64,000 nucleotides of DNA from Haliotis asinina (GCF_037392515.1 NC_090290.1:35675253-35739252), one strand, 5' to 3'. Counted from the first letter of the stretch, positions 45,228 through 57,529 are shown. Numbers and translations are program-made. The notes: generated by a model not told the origin, from the sequence alone.

Positions 45228-45588
45228 CTCGGCCATCTTCGGAGATTTGTATGAGGTGTTGTCGGAGCTATACATTATTTTATTAGGAAAAGATCGTCAC
45301 TGCAGAAGAGTGTTATAAGTCATTCCCTTGGAGGCTTCCGATGTTCAGACGTAAACAACCTCCAGGGGCATGACTTATGACACTCTTCTGCAGCGACGAT
45401 CTTTTCTTCAAAATACAGTTTATAGTCCCGACAACACCTTATAGGTAAACGCATGTGGATAATTATAAAAATGAAACATTAGAAACTAAAAACAAAACTC
45501 ACTGACACGGGTGCTCCTTCCAGTGACGCCATGTTTAGATGTGCGAGTTTCACGGAACGGAGCCGAGAAATCTCCGAAGATGGCCGAG
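45228..45588. mobile_element. Foldback (MITE-like) element
   Basis: Outer ends CTCGGCCATCTTCGGAGATT (45228) and its reverse complement (to 45588) enclose a second, inner inverted repeat: 45254-45334 pairs with 45359-45438 around a 24-base loop (GAAAAGATCGTC... and GACGATCTTTTC). No open frame. Confidence 0.8.
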
Positions 45589-45589
45589 T

Positions 45590-45850
45590 GGTCACATGCA
45601 ACGTAAAACACAACTTTGCAGATTCTGATACCTTTCGGTATGCACTTACCGAAACAAATCATCCAAAATGCCAATTCAACGTATAAAGTTGAAAAAAAAA
45701 CGCGATGTTAAAAAGACCGCGAAATAGAGTTCAAAGGACTCACTAATTTTCCCCCAGCTCTGGAGGAAAAAGTGGTATCAACAGCTATGCTGCGCTGCGC
45801 ATGCGTAGTGGGTAGGTTCTAGGAGCTTGGAACGGTATGCCAGCCCTGAG
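45590..45850. repeat. Dispersed repeat family C, copy 1
   Basis: TACCTTTCGGTATGCACTTA, GAGTTCAAAGGACTCACTAA and TCAACAGCTATGCTGCGCTG are matched in order, with divergence, at 61428-61660. Confidence 0.65.
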
Positions 45851-48318
45851 TATAAGGTCGTTTTGTGTACGCAAACAAGTATATAATCTACTCTTTGCTT
45901 TAAAAAATATGTTGATTGTGGTAAGCCGATTCTGTCACAGAGAAAACTCAGTGTCTTGACACCTATATGTCTGCCTGCCTGTCTGCTATTGACAATATGC
46001 AATGCACAATTTCAATTCTCTTTGACCAATTGCAGTTTGAAATTAACACCTATCGGGCTTATGCGCCATAAACAAAGAGCCGGCTGAGCGTATCGGCAAA
46101 TGAACCAGTGGCCAATGACAAGGCGTCGTTACACATGAGGAGGTAAACCCAAGTACAAAATATTGCACTTTAGATTTGATTATACGCTTATAAGTTTGTT
46201 TATTTGTTTTTTCACAATCACCAATGCATTTTATATATCATGAACAATAACTGTGTCTTAATTATGTTTGATTTTTTGGTTGCATGTGACCTTAAATAAC
46301 TGAAAAAAGTTGTATTGCATGGACGTTTACAGGGGCAGAAGCAAGTTGTGTTTAAAGACTTCTTCCAGTGAATACAAATTTTAAAAAAGGCAGATTTAAG
46401 TTGTTGGGTGGCCTTAACAAAGGGAGGTTACTAACTCATCGTGGAACTGTACACGATAACGGACAAAAGTTGCTTAATCCGGTCCCAGTTTCTAAAGGAC
46501 AGAATCCACAGTAGGTATATACAGTTTTAACTGAAGTACACATTCTTCGAAAAAAGTAATATCTTGACATTATTTCTATAACTTTACACTGCTTTAATTT
46601 TACTTCTTGCAGTCTGTTGTAGGATTCAACATAATCATTTGTTTCACCGTGAAGTGTACTGAGTCAGACAACATGCACTAAGTCGCGCTTAGGGCGCGTG
46701 TGTGAACTATGATTCATATTGGCAGTGAACAAAATGTCTACATATTACAGTCACGTTTTATATACAAATATTAAGAGAGCGTGTGCTTTTCATCAGGTTT
46801 CAACATAAATATGTATGTGATAATAAACTAATTAGGATTATAAGATTAGATAGAAAGACGTACACTTCGTCATTTTGTATTCCTAACAGTTTTGTACCAC
46901 TGGTAGATGGTTAAACTTCAAAATGTTTTAATTTGTTGTCGTAATAATGACGGTGGAAATATTATGGAGTAAAACAGTTTCATCTTTGTTAATCAACCTA
47001 TACTGTCAATTGCGCTTGAGGATGCGCAGTAGGGATGACGAACCAGTCAATACTTATGAGAAATCATCCAGGTTCTCATAAGAGGAAAACAATAAGAAAG
47101 GCAACAACTTGTCCACGGAAAGTGATCTGGATCTGTGCCCATTTAAAGCGTTCGTCACGCCGACAACCCTGGACGGATTCCAAACATGAGTGCAATACCT
47201 GAAGCTCAAGGTGTTCCCGTCGTGATATTGCTGGCATATTACTAAAAGCAGCATAAAGTTTAACTCACTCATCCACCCTTACTACATGTCAAAACATTGA
47301 TTACGGAACAGTCTCGTTTCCTGTTTCCTTGGTTCCGTCCTATTGCGCAGCTTAATGCGATAACCAGTCCACTATTTTAGACTATGTCATTTAACTGGAT
47401 GCATAAATATTAATCAGTGTGATCTGATAATTCTACGCAGTTGTATATTGCAACATTAAGCCCCTTCTAAGCCCAGTAAATACGCCGTAGCTCTGACAAA
47501 TGGAAACCTGGAAATCGTGAAAATCTCAAAATGAGGTTCTGCCGCTAGAAAAGTTTAGCGGTCTCTGACGGAACTGATATTACATCAACCTCATTGTTCG
47601 TTACAGAACTACGCTCAATAAGCGCAAAACAACATATAACAGGTTTAACCAGTGTGCCAGATGCATTCCAAATCGTTTTGCGACCTCATCAGACAGGGGC
47701 AATCTGTGATTCCATAGTAAAGGTATGCTGTCTGAACCTCAACATAAAGTAGAGAATGACGATGCAATTAAAGCTTAAAATTAAAATTCATATGTAAATA
47801 CCATTTTCTTATGAAACAAGGAACTGGAATTCAGTTTAACCAGAGTTGTTTGTGGTGTCAATTTACACTTTCACACGAGAAAAGTCGGATCGTCTGAAAA
47901 GCAGGTCATTGTCTGAATAGGTTAATGAGACTCATGTTTCGGTATGCACATTGCATGTGCTTGAATCCCCATCCGAGCAACAGTTTGCGATCCTTTATAT
48001 AGTACAAAGCCAATAAAAGGCGAAGACACGATGTTCATATTTATTACGAGGAAATAAATGAAGCATGATAATAATGTTTACAAACGTGCCGATGAGTGAA
48101 TATGGATTGGTTTGAAAACAGAGTTCCTCTGGATAATGATACCACGGCAAAACAGCTAAACGATGAAGATCTTCCGTGCATTTTTGGAAAGACTACATTC
48201 GAGATGGTCTTGGTAGAGTTTGAAACGTAACCAGGTCCAACAGAGGCCACGAATTTCTGGCACTCTTGAGCGGCACAACTCTGCACACTGCCGTCGTAAC
48301 TGTACCCGTATCTGTATA
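45851..48318. other. Intergenic, nothing recognised apart from a SINE copy
   Basis: AT-rich. Holds the 3' flank of the DUF1647-like gene and one SINE B copy (47142-47277). Confidence 0.5.
47142..47277 (+). mobile_element. tRNA-derived SINE family B, diverged
   Basis: TTTAAAGCGTTCGTCACGCC, then GTCGTGATATTGCTGGCATA and AAAGCAGCATAAAGTTTAAC; the end carries ACTCACTC. Confidence 0.8.
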
Positions 48319-48855
48319 TCAAGCATAGTTTTTGAATAACTTGGGAGTCATTCGACTCCGTAATACCTCAAAGTATTTTTCCTTATGTCCGCGTCGTACT
48401 TTGATTAACTTCAGTGGAACTGTAACACTGATCTCGTGATCCCGGAAGAGCTTCACGAGTATAATACCCATCGCTGATTGGTCGAAACGGTGACACTTGC
48501 TGTACTTCCGGATTTCTCCTCTACAATGAAGAAGACTTTTAGGATTTTCCGGGCACATGCAATTAGGGCTGAGTGCGCATGCGGCCCAGGGCTTCACCAC
48601 TGCATTGCGAATAAACCGATCATTTTTCAGCATGATAAAGAAAGCACCGGGCTCCACCGTGTGAGAGAATTTGCATGTCCTTTCCCCAAAGTAATTCATC
48701 ATATCCTGGGTGGTGTGTTGACCAATTGACCAATCAGCCCTGTTGATGGTCACGCCCCTGATGTCCAGTTCCTTTAAGAGAGTGAGAATGGAATCCCCCT
48801 GGAACCGAACCGAGGCGTCCGTCCACACCAGATGTTCTGCTGTCGGAAGATTGGC
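48319..48855 (-). CDS. DUF1647-like gene: C-terminal exon and stop
   Basis: TTATTGCAG acceptor; 178 codons and TGA. Contains EHLVWTDASVRF, VEPGAFFIMLKNDRFI, a Cys-rich loop (NCMCPENPKSLLHC) and YSKCHRFDQSAMGIILVKLF. The acidic WTDAS could be the metal or donor site (inference). Confidence 0.82.
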   Translation of the reverse strand, partial: ANLPTAEHLVWTDASVRFQGDSILTLLKELDIRGVTINRADWSIGQHTTQDMMNYFGERTCKFSHTVEPGAFFIMLKNDRFIRNAVVKPWAACALSPNCMCPENPKSLLHCRGEIRKYSKCHRFDQSAMGIILVKLFRDHEISVTVPLKLIKVRRGHKEKYFEVLRSRMTPKLFKNYA

Positions 48856-51800
48856 CTGCAATAATGACGCACTGTTAAGAAACCTTCACGACAAGCAATG
48901 CACACGACCCAACAGAAGTTTGTTTGCTATTTGTCACCGAACTGAGCAACATTCCAGCTATATAGTGGTGTCTGTAAATTATGGAGTGTTGCCCAGGCAA
49001 TTCAGTGATCAACAGCATGAGCACTGATCTAAGCAATAGGAATTCTATGATAGTGTCTACCGGTGTGCGAGTATTCTTCACCCAATGCTTGTGTCGCCAC
49101 ATATGACAAGGGTGTGAGTGCGTGCGTGCGTGCCTGAAATGTCTATCATTATATCTCCTTATAAATCCTGCCTTTTGCAAATACATTATAAACGTTATCT
49201 GATAGTTCAATGTAATTGGTTCTCTTGCCTGGTGCTGTCTAGCACGATATCAACACAGTCCGGCACGGCAATGGAATGTTTACCGTAGGGCAATAGAATT
49301 GTCGAGTATAACAATGCCAACCTCTCAACAAAGTAACAGTGAATGTGTATGTTTCATTGTTGTCACTTGCCTTTCGACTATGTACATGTAATAACTGCTG
49401 ATAATACAACCACATATTTTTACTCGAAACCGCTTACAGCATGACAAGGGAGACTACTCACGTTGATTATGAGGGGTTTCCACGTATAGCATTTCAGGTT
49501 TCGAAGACGAGGGTGCATCGCCCATAGAGGGAAGGTCCTCACTTCGCAGCGACAGAAACGTTCAACCTGGACAGGAGAAAGATTGAGTGAATATTGTTTT
49601 AAGTCTCATATAGCAATGTCCTTGCAGCATCGCGTCGCGGAACATCTGAAATTAACTTCCAAACATTCTACAGAACACATACCGTTTCTCCTTCACTGGA
49701 CAGTTTTGTTGAACAGCTGTCCATGGCGCTCAGAAACGACAAGGTGCATGAAATGTCGACAAATACATTACATGTGGTTGAATAATTTCGTCTCAGCACC
49801 AACTACGGTTACCTGTAAGGGAGGCAACTCCATTCACAACTCACCTCACTCCTTTCTTCGGTTGTAAGTCCAAGGTCATAGTAGACAAAACTGTAATTGG
49901 TAAGCAGAGGAAATACTCTTTCATGGAGGTTCTTGATCATTGCTTGCGATTCGAGAAAATGGTTCGAAGAGGCAGCGGTCACAAACACGACCTTCTTGGC
50001 TGTGTAATTGGGCTTCAGAAGTCTGGTCACTTCCGACAGTGTGTCTCTGTCAAGGTGCACCATAGAATTTAGAACGCTGGACAGACTTTCTTTGGGGTCA
50101 GATATTACACTCCCTATGCAGTTGGTGTCCACACACGGGGTTGCTGCAAAACAATGACACGAAAAAATATACAGCGATCACTTCTGACTTTGAATGGTTT
50201 TTAAACATCACAGTATAATTTATCAGTTAACATGATTTGATATTCGTAATGAACTATTTCGGATAATGTTATGTTTGAAGCAAATTGACTCCTGGTAAAT
50301 TACCAGGAAGGGTGTCAGTAAGCCATTGCTCTTACTTGTCTTTTGTGTAAATCGAATTTGTATTTACCTTTTGATTTTTATGCCATTTCAGCAGAATTGT
50401 ATCTAAAGCTATTGACTCCATGCCTAAAGTGGATCATTTTCTGTTTATACTCTGAATGATGCTTTGTGTTTGCGCCCAAAAAATATTGAGGTGGCATGGA
50501 AAATAGCGTATCTGAATGCCTTTGAGGAATCTAAAATCAATCTTTGGCGACATGGGCGAACACCTTGTCAACTGGGCTCACTCCCCATACCGGGAGTTTG
50601 ACGTGACGATGCATTTACATTCACATTGTGTTGCTAGGTCTGACTTCACACTCACAAATGAGTCATCCTCATCAGTGCCATGGCCACCATCAACCTCATC
50701 AACTAACTACGTCATCATCGACAACGTCAACTACAGCAGCAGAGTAAAACTTACATGTTCCTGACACATTGTTGCAGGTCCCAGTCGGGGGGTTCGCCTT
50801 CCAAAAACCGCCGTCTTTCATAGCTGATGACATAAGCTCGAAATTACACACGTACTGGGGAGACAGGTGCTGGGGATGTTATACAGGTATTTTCTCATAA
50901 TGGAATTTAGTGTCCAGGCTTGTACATGTAGTTTCAAACTTTAAATGTAGCAGACATCTAATATTTTGAGAAACCAAAGGTACCATTAGATGATTTCGAA
51001 TTAAGTAATTTGCTTACTTTACTTGAATGGAAGTTACTAAACACCGAATGAGACGACAATATGTGTCTCTTGCCTTGTCGTTCAGGAAATCTCCCTCTCC
51101 ACTTTCTCCATCCCGCCCGTTCTCTTCTCGCACGCGCACACACACGCATACACACACACTCTCTCTCTCCATTTCTCTTTCTCTCTCTCTCTTTCTCTCT
51201 CTTTTTCCAGGTCTCTTACTTTGGATTCTAGCGGAGTAGTCGATGAACAGGTCCTCAAACCGCACTTCTGGTTGAAAAAAGCAGATATTGTTTGAAATCA
51301 GTTATTGCATACGGCTGTGGAAATGTCATGGTTAACCTGCATAGGTTGAAAGGGTATGTCCAGTCCATTTACATGATCAATTGACTTGTCACTGCGTGTG
51401 TTTGTGGGGAAGTAATGAGAGAGAACATCAATTTCACCTTTTTGTATTTGCTAGTGATCCTGAAACAAATATTTATCACAAAGGAACAGTGTACAGAAGT
51501 GACTGATTCTATTTCCAATATGTTACCTTGTGTTTTTACCTTAGGAACAAGACACTGGATCTATCAACATTTCATAAATGTTTCTTTTGTATTAAATAGA
51601 ATATATTCAGTGTTGATGTCTCTTATGTAAGACACAATATACTGAAATGAATATCCCTTTAACGAGAAACACTCCCTGAACTGACACTATGATACTCATA
51701 ATCGTAATAGATTTTGAATACATTGAGTTGTCTTTGATTGTCTAATGATCGCACTGAACATTACACTCAAATCTTTTAGGACGTTTTACCGTGTTTGCCC

Positions 51801-52536
51801 TGTAACAAACGTTTACAAAGACACTAATTTGAACCATGCAAATTACCTTCATCCGTGTGTTTAGCCCGAATCGATCTTCGTTTTTCAGATGCCAGGTTTT
51901 TGTGTGTGTCTGTTGCCTTTCCATCTGCGAGTGGGTCATCTAAATATACAGATACCTTCGTTAAATTTTCTAAACCGTTGCTTGACTGTAGAGGATTAAA
52001 TAAATTATTCCATTATCGAAGTCTATAGTACAAAAATCAACAAATATTAATGGTAAACAATAACAAAGCTTGCAGACGTGTTTTTCTAAGTATATACAAA
52101 AGCATGGTAAATAAATACCAAGTTTACGAATATTGCTTCTATCACTGGTGTTCAGTAAAAACATAAATTTACATATATCAGAATATGCATGGTAAATATC
52201 GCGGTAGATGTTTTGTGCTTAAATCCTTTAAACCATTTTTAAGGAAGTGGAACTTCAGTTACAACACTTAATCTTGGAATATTTATAATCCTTCTCGATC
52301 AGAAGATCGCGTCAAGAACATCTGAATCTGAATAATGAAACGAAGACATTTCTGACAATATCCACTAGGAGGTTACTCTCTGTATTTCAAAGATTTAAGA
52401 AAATGTGTAAAATGTAAAATGTGAGATATGATGATGTCATTACCAGTGAGCTCTTCCAACTCTGGCATCTGTGGCAAGTAGTTGAACACAACGAGGGCCA
52501 ACAATCCAATACTAATGAACAACAGGAGCCATCGGG
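48319..52536 (-). CDS. Predicted type II membrane protein with DUF1647-like (glycosyltransferase-like) domain, 5' end missing
   Basis: Seven exons on the minus strand: 52536-52444, 51939-51847, 51267-51220, 50854-50755, 50143-49845, 49566-49462 and 48855-48319. The first encodes a signal anchor (WLLLFISIGLLALVVF); a low-complexity polar stem follows. The catalytic-like region contains KKVVFVTAASSNHFLES, SFVYYDLGLT, CYTWKPLIIN, EHLVWTDASVRF and CHRFDQSAMGI, the pattern I recall for DUF1647 proteins, which resemble Golgi glycosyltransferases. Substrate unknown. The last four exons join in frame to a TGA at 48319. The three upstream exons share phase 1, but the exon at 50854 opens in phase 0, so a short exon or another acceptor has been missed. 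The start codon lies upstream of 52536 and was not identified. Confidence 0.75.
48928..49050 (+). mobile_element. SINE-like family A, 5' part
   Basis: CTGAGCAACATTCCAGCTATA, GTGGTGTCTGTAAATTATGG and TCAGTGATCAACAGCATGAG, in the intron of the DUF1647-like gene. Confidence 0.82.
49462..49566 (-). CDS. DUF1647-like gene: middle exon
   Basis: CCTGTCCAG acceptor, CAAC|GTGAGT donor; 35 codons in phase 0. Encodes VERFCRCEVRTFPLWAMHPR, then LKCYTWKPLIIN. The YxWKP motif before the acidic WTD motif of the next exon is conserved in this kind of protein. Confidence 0.8.
49845..50143 (-). CDS. DUF1647-like gene: N-terminal half of the domain
   Basis: TTTTGCAG acceptor, TGAG|GTGAGT donor; 99 codons after two bases. 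Contains CVDTNCIG, then KKVVFVTAASSNHFLESQAM and SFVYYDLGLTTEERSE. The first resembles the first strand of a nucleotide-sugar-binding fold (inference). Confidence 0.8.
50755..50854 (-). CDS. DUF1647-like gene: Cys-containing exon before the domain
   Basis: CTCCCCAG acceptor, ACAT|GTAAGT donor. Encodes YVCNFELMSSAMKDGGFWKA then NPPTGTCNNVSGT. A second AG 15 bases upstream would add HLSPQ in the same frame. It joins in frame to the next exon (STPCVDTNC). Confidence 0.65.
51120..51212. repeat. (CA)n-(CT)n low-complexity tract
   Basis: CACACACACGCATACACACA then CTCTCTCTC to the donor side of the 48-nt exon. The T/C tract ends in TTTTTCCAG only 8 bases from that donor on the opposite strand. Confidence 0.9.
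51220..51267 (-). CDS. DUF1647-like gene: small stem exon
   Basis: A 48-nt exon, CAACCAG acceptor and CAAA|GTAAGA donor. In phase 1 it reads VRFEDLFIDYSARIQ. Its exit phase does not match the exon at 50854, so its inclusion is uncertain. Confidence 0.45.
51847..51939 (-). CDS. DUF1647-like gene: stem exon
   Basis: TATTTAG acceptor, GAAG|GTAATT donor. In the frame set by the anchor exon it reads DPLADGKATDTHKNLASEKR and on, a polar stem. Phase 1 at both ends. Confidence 0.55.
52444..52536 (-). CDS. DUF1647-like gene: signal-anchor exon
   Basis: Between a TTTCAG acceptor and a CTG|GTAATG donor. Encodes RWLLLFISIGLLALVVFNYL, then PQMPELEELT: one membrane segment preceded by a basic residue, consistent with a type II Golgi anchor. 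Confidence 0.7.
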
Positions 52537-53839
52537 CTGAAACAGTGTTATAAATGAAAATAGTGACAACCCACATCATACTTTTTCCAGATAACTGTAT
52601 GTAGTGGTCTCCAAGGTCCGGTATTACTATATGAGCATGTGAGGATTGCATCATGTCCATATTTTAGTATAAGGCACACGTATGTGGTTCCCATTTGGCA
52701 GGAACATGACAAGCCACAAACTCCTGGCAGGACATGGCCTTTGTTAAAAGGTGGTAAAGATAATGAATAAAATATGTAAGTCCGATTTGTTTCACCATGG
52801 TAAAAATTCAACGTACACACACCGAAGGAGGCATGCACGGTGTATACTCTTTTTGCCACTACATGTACCCAGAAAGGTCTACTCCCATTTGTGAGAAGTC
52901 CCATTTGTGAGACTCCCAGTTGTGAGACAGTGGAGTAGGTAATTAACAAAGAAAACAGTATACTCCCTATCTGATAGAATGGATAACCTTAGCTGGTTAG
53001 GGTTTAGCTGTGTTTCTGAACCTTGTGAACAGAACAGAACACACATTTCATTCTACAAAATCACATATAGTGACACGGAGAACACGTAGCATATTGACAC
53101 ACATTAAAATGTTTGGATCTTTACAGAAATATTGAGAACGAAACTGATGTCTAATGACATTTATTGCTGGTCAAAATATAATGTGGAGTTCATCACAGAC
53201 ATATGATGTATAAAAATTATCGGATTCTTTCACACCTTACAATATCGCTACAACGTCCTGTTTGAATGGGCAACCAGTGGTTTGAAGTTCTAAATTTAGT
53301 GTAATCAGTCTATAATAATACGGTAATTGTAACAAATAAGGTTATAAAAAGGCAAATGATACGATACGCTTGACACTTGATAACAACGGAAAATTAAAAT
53401 CAGCGTTTGGAGAATATGAATTGTACATAACATTATGACAAATGATATTCAACCTGCCATTACAACATAACGTTTATTACGTACTGACGGGGTATCTGTC
53501 AAATTCACCGCAAATCACGACGTCTGATTGCAATAAACGTTTTAACTATAATTTATATAAATATACTTATTAACCTTTGAGTGCTGTTTTTTTTTATTAC
53601 CGTTATATGGCAGCCCTTCAGCAAGTTCCGATGTCGGCCTGTCATTGATAATCTATTTCATTAATTTTTTTTGCCTATCGCTGTTATTTAGAGAAAATAA
53701 TACACGCTCTTTAACGAACAATGTCGTCTGCGTTAACTAACTCATTAATGAACTATGACTCCCTTAGGCACTCTTCAGCAACTGGGCTGTTCCCCCTTTC
53801 ATTGTAGGGATGTGCACTCAACCATTAATTAATGTGCCT
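52537..53839. other. Upstream of the signal-anchor exon, no exon identified
   Basis: AT-rich. The missing 5' exon(s) of the DUF1647-like gene should lie here or further right. A small repeat (CCCATTTGTGAGA and CCCAGTTGTGAGA near 52900) is visible. Confidence 0.4.
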
Positions 53840-54500
53840 TACAAATGGGAGTTCTCACAAAAAGGAAGGACACCGTAATTCCAAGTTTACTGAGGTTAGT
53901 AATTACTTCCATTAAAGCCCGTTCACCTCTTAGTGCCAGATCATTAACATGATTTCTTATTTCAAAAGTTAAAGAAAACATTACATCTAATTGTCCCAAA
54001 TATTTAGAAGTATTAACTGTTGTTATTGGGTCATCATTCTAACACAACTTTTCGCTAGGCGACCTCTCGTTTTGTAAAGAGCAACACTTGTTTTATCAAA
54101 AGGTTTCAAGCACGAGTATTCAGAGAAATTAAGTTGATTTTGTAACACAGAAATTGTATCAGACACAAGCACAACGTCACCTGCAAACACAGGTAATAAC
54201 GTGTCTAATAAGTTGGGAAATGACTGTATACAATATTTACCATATCTTGATAATTCAGCTGATAATTCATTAATGAATTGAGAAATCAATAGCGGACTGA
54301 GGACCCAGCCTTGCTTTAAACCGACAGTGAAAATAAACTGTAAATCGATTATCATTTCAATCACATGTTTTAACAGAGCTATTAATCCTCATAATAGCAG
54401 TTAGCATATTACCGTATAAGCCAGATTAAAATAAACCATTCCACTGCTCTGAGGGTTCAGTTGAATCATAGGCTTTCATAAAGCTAATGAAAAACAACTT
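53840..54500 (-). pseudogene. LINE reverse-transcriptase relic
   Basis: On the minus strand: FISFMKAYDST (cf. SKAFDS, about 54490-54450), GLKQGWVLSPLLISQFINEL (about 54320), LLPVFAGDVVLVSDT (FADD changed to FAGD) and, near 53990-53860, DVMFSLTFEIRNHVNDLALR. Stops and frameshifts separate the parts. The motif order is that of non-LTR RTs. It is a different family from the element at 37-39 kb. Confidence 0.85.
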
Positions 54501-54509
54501 TTAACTTTC

Positions 54510-54880
54510 TCCCTCTCAACACGCACACCCTCAGCATACACATACATACTCCCTCATTTACACATGCACATACGCACTCCCTCAGGTCACACACACACAT
54601 ACAATTACGCATTCCCCCAACTTCCACATACGGACACACATAAACACGGACAGACGCAAATACGCACACGTCCACATACACAAGCACACCCCCGCTCAGC
54701 TTACTCAGGAACACATACGGCCACACACACACACACACGGCCACACAGTCACACAGTCACACAGTCACACAGTCACAAATACACACACGGGCACAGATAC
54801 ACACACGGACACACATACACTTACACCCACTAGGTCACACACACACGGACATACATACACACACACTCACTCCCTCAAAA
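54510..54880. repeat. CA-rich low-complexity region
   Basis: Interrupted (AC)n with CACACGGACACAC and a short CACACAGT repeat at 54745-54775. Confidence 0.93.
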
Positions 54881-55446
54881 TACACACTACCACGACGTTA
54901 CTATGACGTACATCCATCTCATCCACTGATCAGATATAAATAATAACTCCAGTTTGTCTGTAACTATTTCACCAAATAGACAAGACTTAATACTCACAAA
55001 ATGTCTGCAAAGCTGAACGCTGAAATATCATAAAAATGAAATATCATTAATGGGATTTGAATACACATACAATATAGGGAATGGTCCAAAAATCCACATG
55101 TTCTTAGATCAATAATGACTTGATCAAACAATGTATAACTGAAGGTCGAGCAGCTATCGATCAACATTTGTTTATTAATTACAAATAACAGCGATAAAGT
55201 ACTACCCATCACCATAAGGAAGCTATGCTGTCTGTTTCAGAATCACTACGAGACAATGATGGCTGCATTCGTGAAGCTATGTTTTGGGCATCGCTTTGGT
55301 CACTGATCACTTTTTTCGAGATTTAGAAGATTGACATCTGATCCAACAAGGACATTAATTCTTATGTATCCACATATCCTGGCATATTCCCATGCTTGTG
55401 TCATTCAGTAGTAACTGTCAGGAATTTAACTCGCACACACTTAGGT

Positions 55447-55655
55447 TGAGTGAGTTTATTTTTTATGCCGCTTTCAGCAATATTCCAGCTGTATGGCGGA
55501 GGGCTGTAAATAATCGAGTCTGGACCAGACAATCCAGTGAACAACAGCATGAGCAATGATCTGCGTAACTGGGAACTGATGACGCGCCAACCAACACCAA
55601 GACCGCACATGGGTTACTGAAGATCAATATTCTAACCCCGACTTCCAAGGTAGCA
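55447..55655 (+). mobile_element. SINE-like family A copy
   Basis: TATGCCGCTTTCAGCAATATT, GTATGGCGGAGGGCTGTAAA, TCTGGACCAGACAATCCAGTG, and a shortened 3' end. Confidence 0.88.
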
Positions 55656-55867
55656 GACACCTAGAAGTTTCCTTGATCATAGACAAAGTCAAACATATCT
55701 AATTTCTATATGCTGCATAAAGACCAGGGCACAACTTCACAAAACCTATTTGAACAGGGACCTTTGACAACATGATCGTTACTTCCAAACTTAAATTTCG
55801 AGTTCGGTTTAAAGGGTTTGCTCTCCAGAAACCCATAATGGTTGGTTCCAATAATTTGGTTGTCTGA

Positions 55868-56083
55868 TAGGTGTTTAACGTCGTACTCGGCAATATGCAA
55901 GCAATATGTGTCGCAGGTCTGTAAATAATGAAGTCTGAACCTGACAATCCAGTGATCAACAGCATCAGCATCGTAACTGGGATACGGTGACATGTGTCAA
56001 CCAAATCTGCAAGTCTGGCCACCCGAACCCGTTAATCGCCTCTTACGGCAAGCATGGGGTGCTGAAGATCAGTTCACGGGTAT
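55868..56083 (+). mobile_element. SINE-like family A copy, diverged
   Basis: GTTTAACGTCGTACTCGGCAA, GACAATCCAGTGATCAACAG, GGCAAGCATGGGGTGCTGAAG, GTTCACGGGT. Confidence 0.85.
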
Positions 56084-56817
56084 GTCACATTAAGGGAAAT
56101 GACCAAGGTGAAGAGCGGTCGCAACATAAGGGTGATCGTAACTCCCTGACCTGGCCCAATGCAATTTCCAATACGATGACATGCATCAACCCACAAACCA
56201 AAAACAAATTTTTGCCACAAACGGGGGCAGCTGAAGATCAGTTTGTATCTTGATCTCCTTCATCCCATACAGATGTTCGACAGGATTATACGAAAAATAA
56301 AAATCATGAAAATGAAACGGTATGCTCACCATGTTGTCTGTTGAGATGTGAAGCCTTGTCCCAGCTGACAATGAGTGTGCTATGTAAGCGAGTCGGCGAG
56401 CATTATAACAATCTTCTATACAATAGTTATACTGCCCAGTCGGAGCGGGGCTAGCCTCAGGGTTGGATTGACGCATTACGTTGTGAGATTTATCCCTTAT
56501 CTTTCGATTAATGTTTTATCAGTTCATGTGAAGAGTGATCCGCAATTCCCCGTCCCTCCCAGTTATGCGTGAATGGTGTAACATTTGATAATAGCCTTGC
56601 GGTGCATCAAGGAATATGGATGTGACGATCTGGTACTTAGTTTTTGAAACGTTTTCGCGAAAAATGGAATGGAATAAGTTTGCATACTTACGATGCCTTT
56701 CCTGAATATTTCTTATTAAACTGCTATGTGTGAATAATGACTGTAAGGACTGGGAGCACAACACCCAAAGACGGCATTTCCCAACTGAGGGATGCTGAGA
56801 AAGTTTAGGTGATCAGA

Positions 56818-57255
56818 CTTTGAGAAGTAGTTTGAGATGAGCGTTTGCTATGTATGTTGGAGATGCATGTTTAAGGCTGATGTTTGAGATGTTTTCTTTA
56901 GATGAACGAGTGAGATGAATATTGGGGATGAAAGTTAGATATGCGTGTTTGAGATGAACGTTTGAAAAGAATATTTTGAGAAGAAAGTATGAGGTGAGTA
57001 TTTGAGATGAACGTGAGAGATGTATGTTTGAGATGTACGTTTGTGATGAATATTTTGAGATGAACGTTTGAGATGAATATTTGAAATGAACGTTAGAGAT
57101 GTATACTTGCGATGAGCGTTTGAGGTGACTATTTGAGAAGAACGTTTTAGATGATCTTCTGAGTCCAACGTTTGACATGAAGGCTTGAGATAAACATCTG
57201 AGAGAAACGTATGAGATGAACGTTTGAGATATACGTTTGAGATGCATGTTTCTTT
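56818..57255. repeat. 13-bp minisatellite
   Basis: About 33 diverged copies of a 13-base unit of type GTTTGAGATGAAC, with a few 14-base units. Confidence 0.92.
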
Positions 57256-57529
57256 GGGGCATCATATTGTTAATTCAGCAACTAATTTATGCATACACAC
57301 TTATAATGTTATCCGCGTCGTAAAATGTTCAATGCAGTTAGTTCAAATATTAATAGGATAACGGAGACGAGTTTACCACAGACTCACAGGAGCACTGCAA
57401 ATAGCTAAAACGCATAGTTATAGCATGTTTTATATCTGTGCCCAAATTTTCAAAGTTCTCTTCCAAGATAGTCGTAAGTGCCATTCATTAACATTAACTT
57501 ACAACTATCTTAGCGCTAAGAGAGCTTCG

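Noticed and set aside
48044..48322. C-terminal extension of the DUF1647-like protein
   Set aside because: The frame differs from the exon, which ends at TGA 48319-48321. The sequence is more likely 3' UTR.
56813..57265. 150-residue minus-strand repeat protein
   Set aside because: It is a translation of the 13-bp array, with no start context or splice support.
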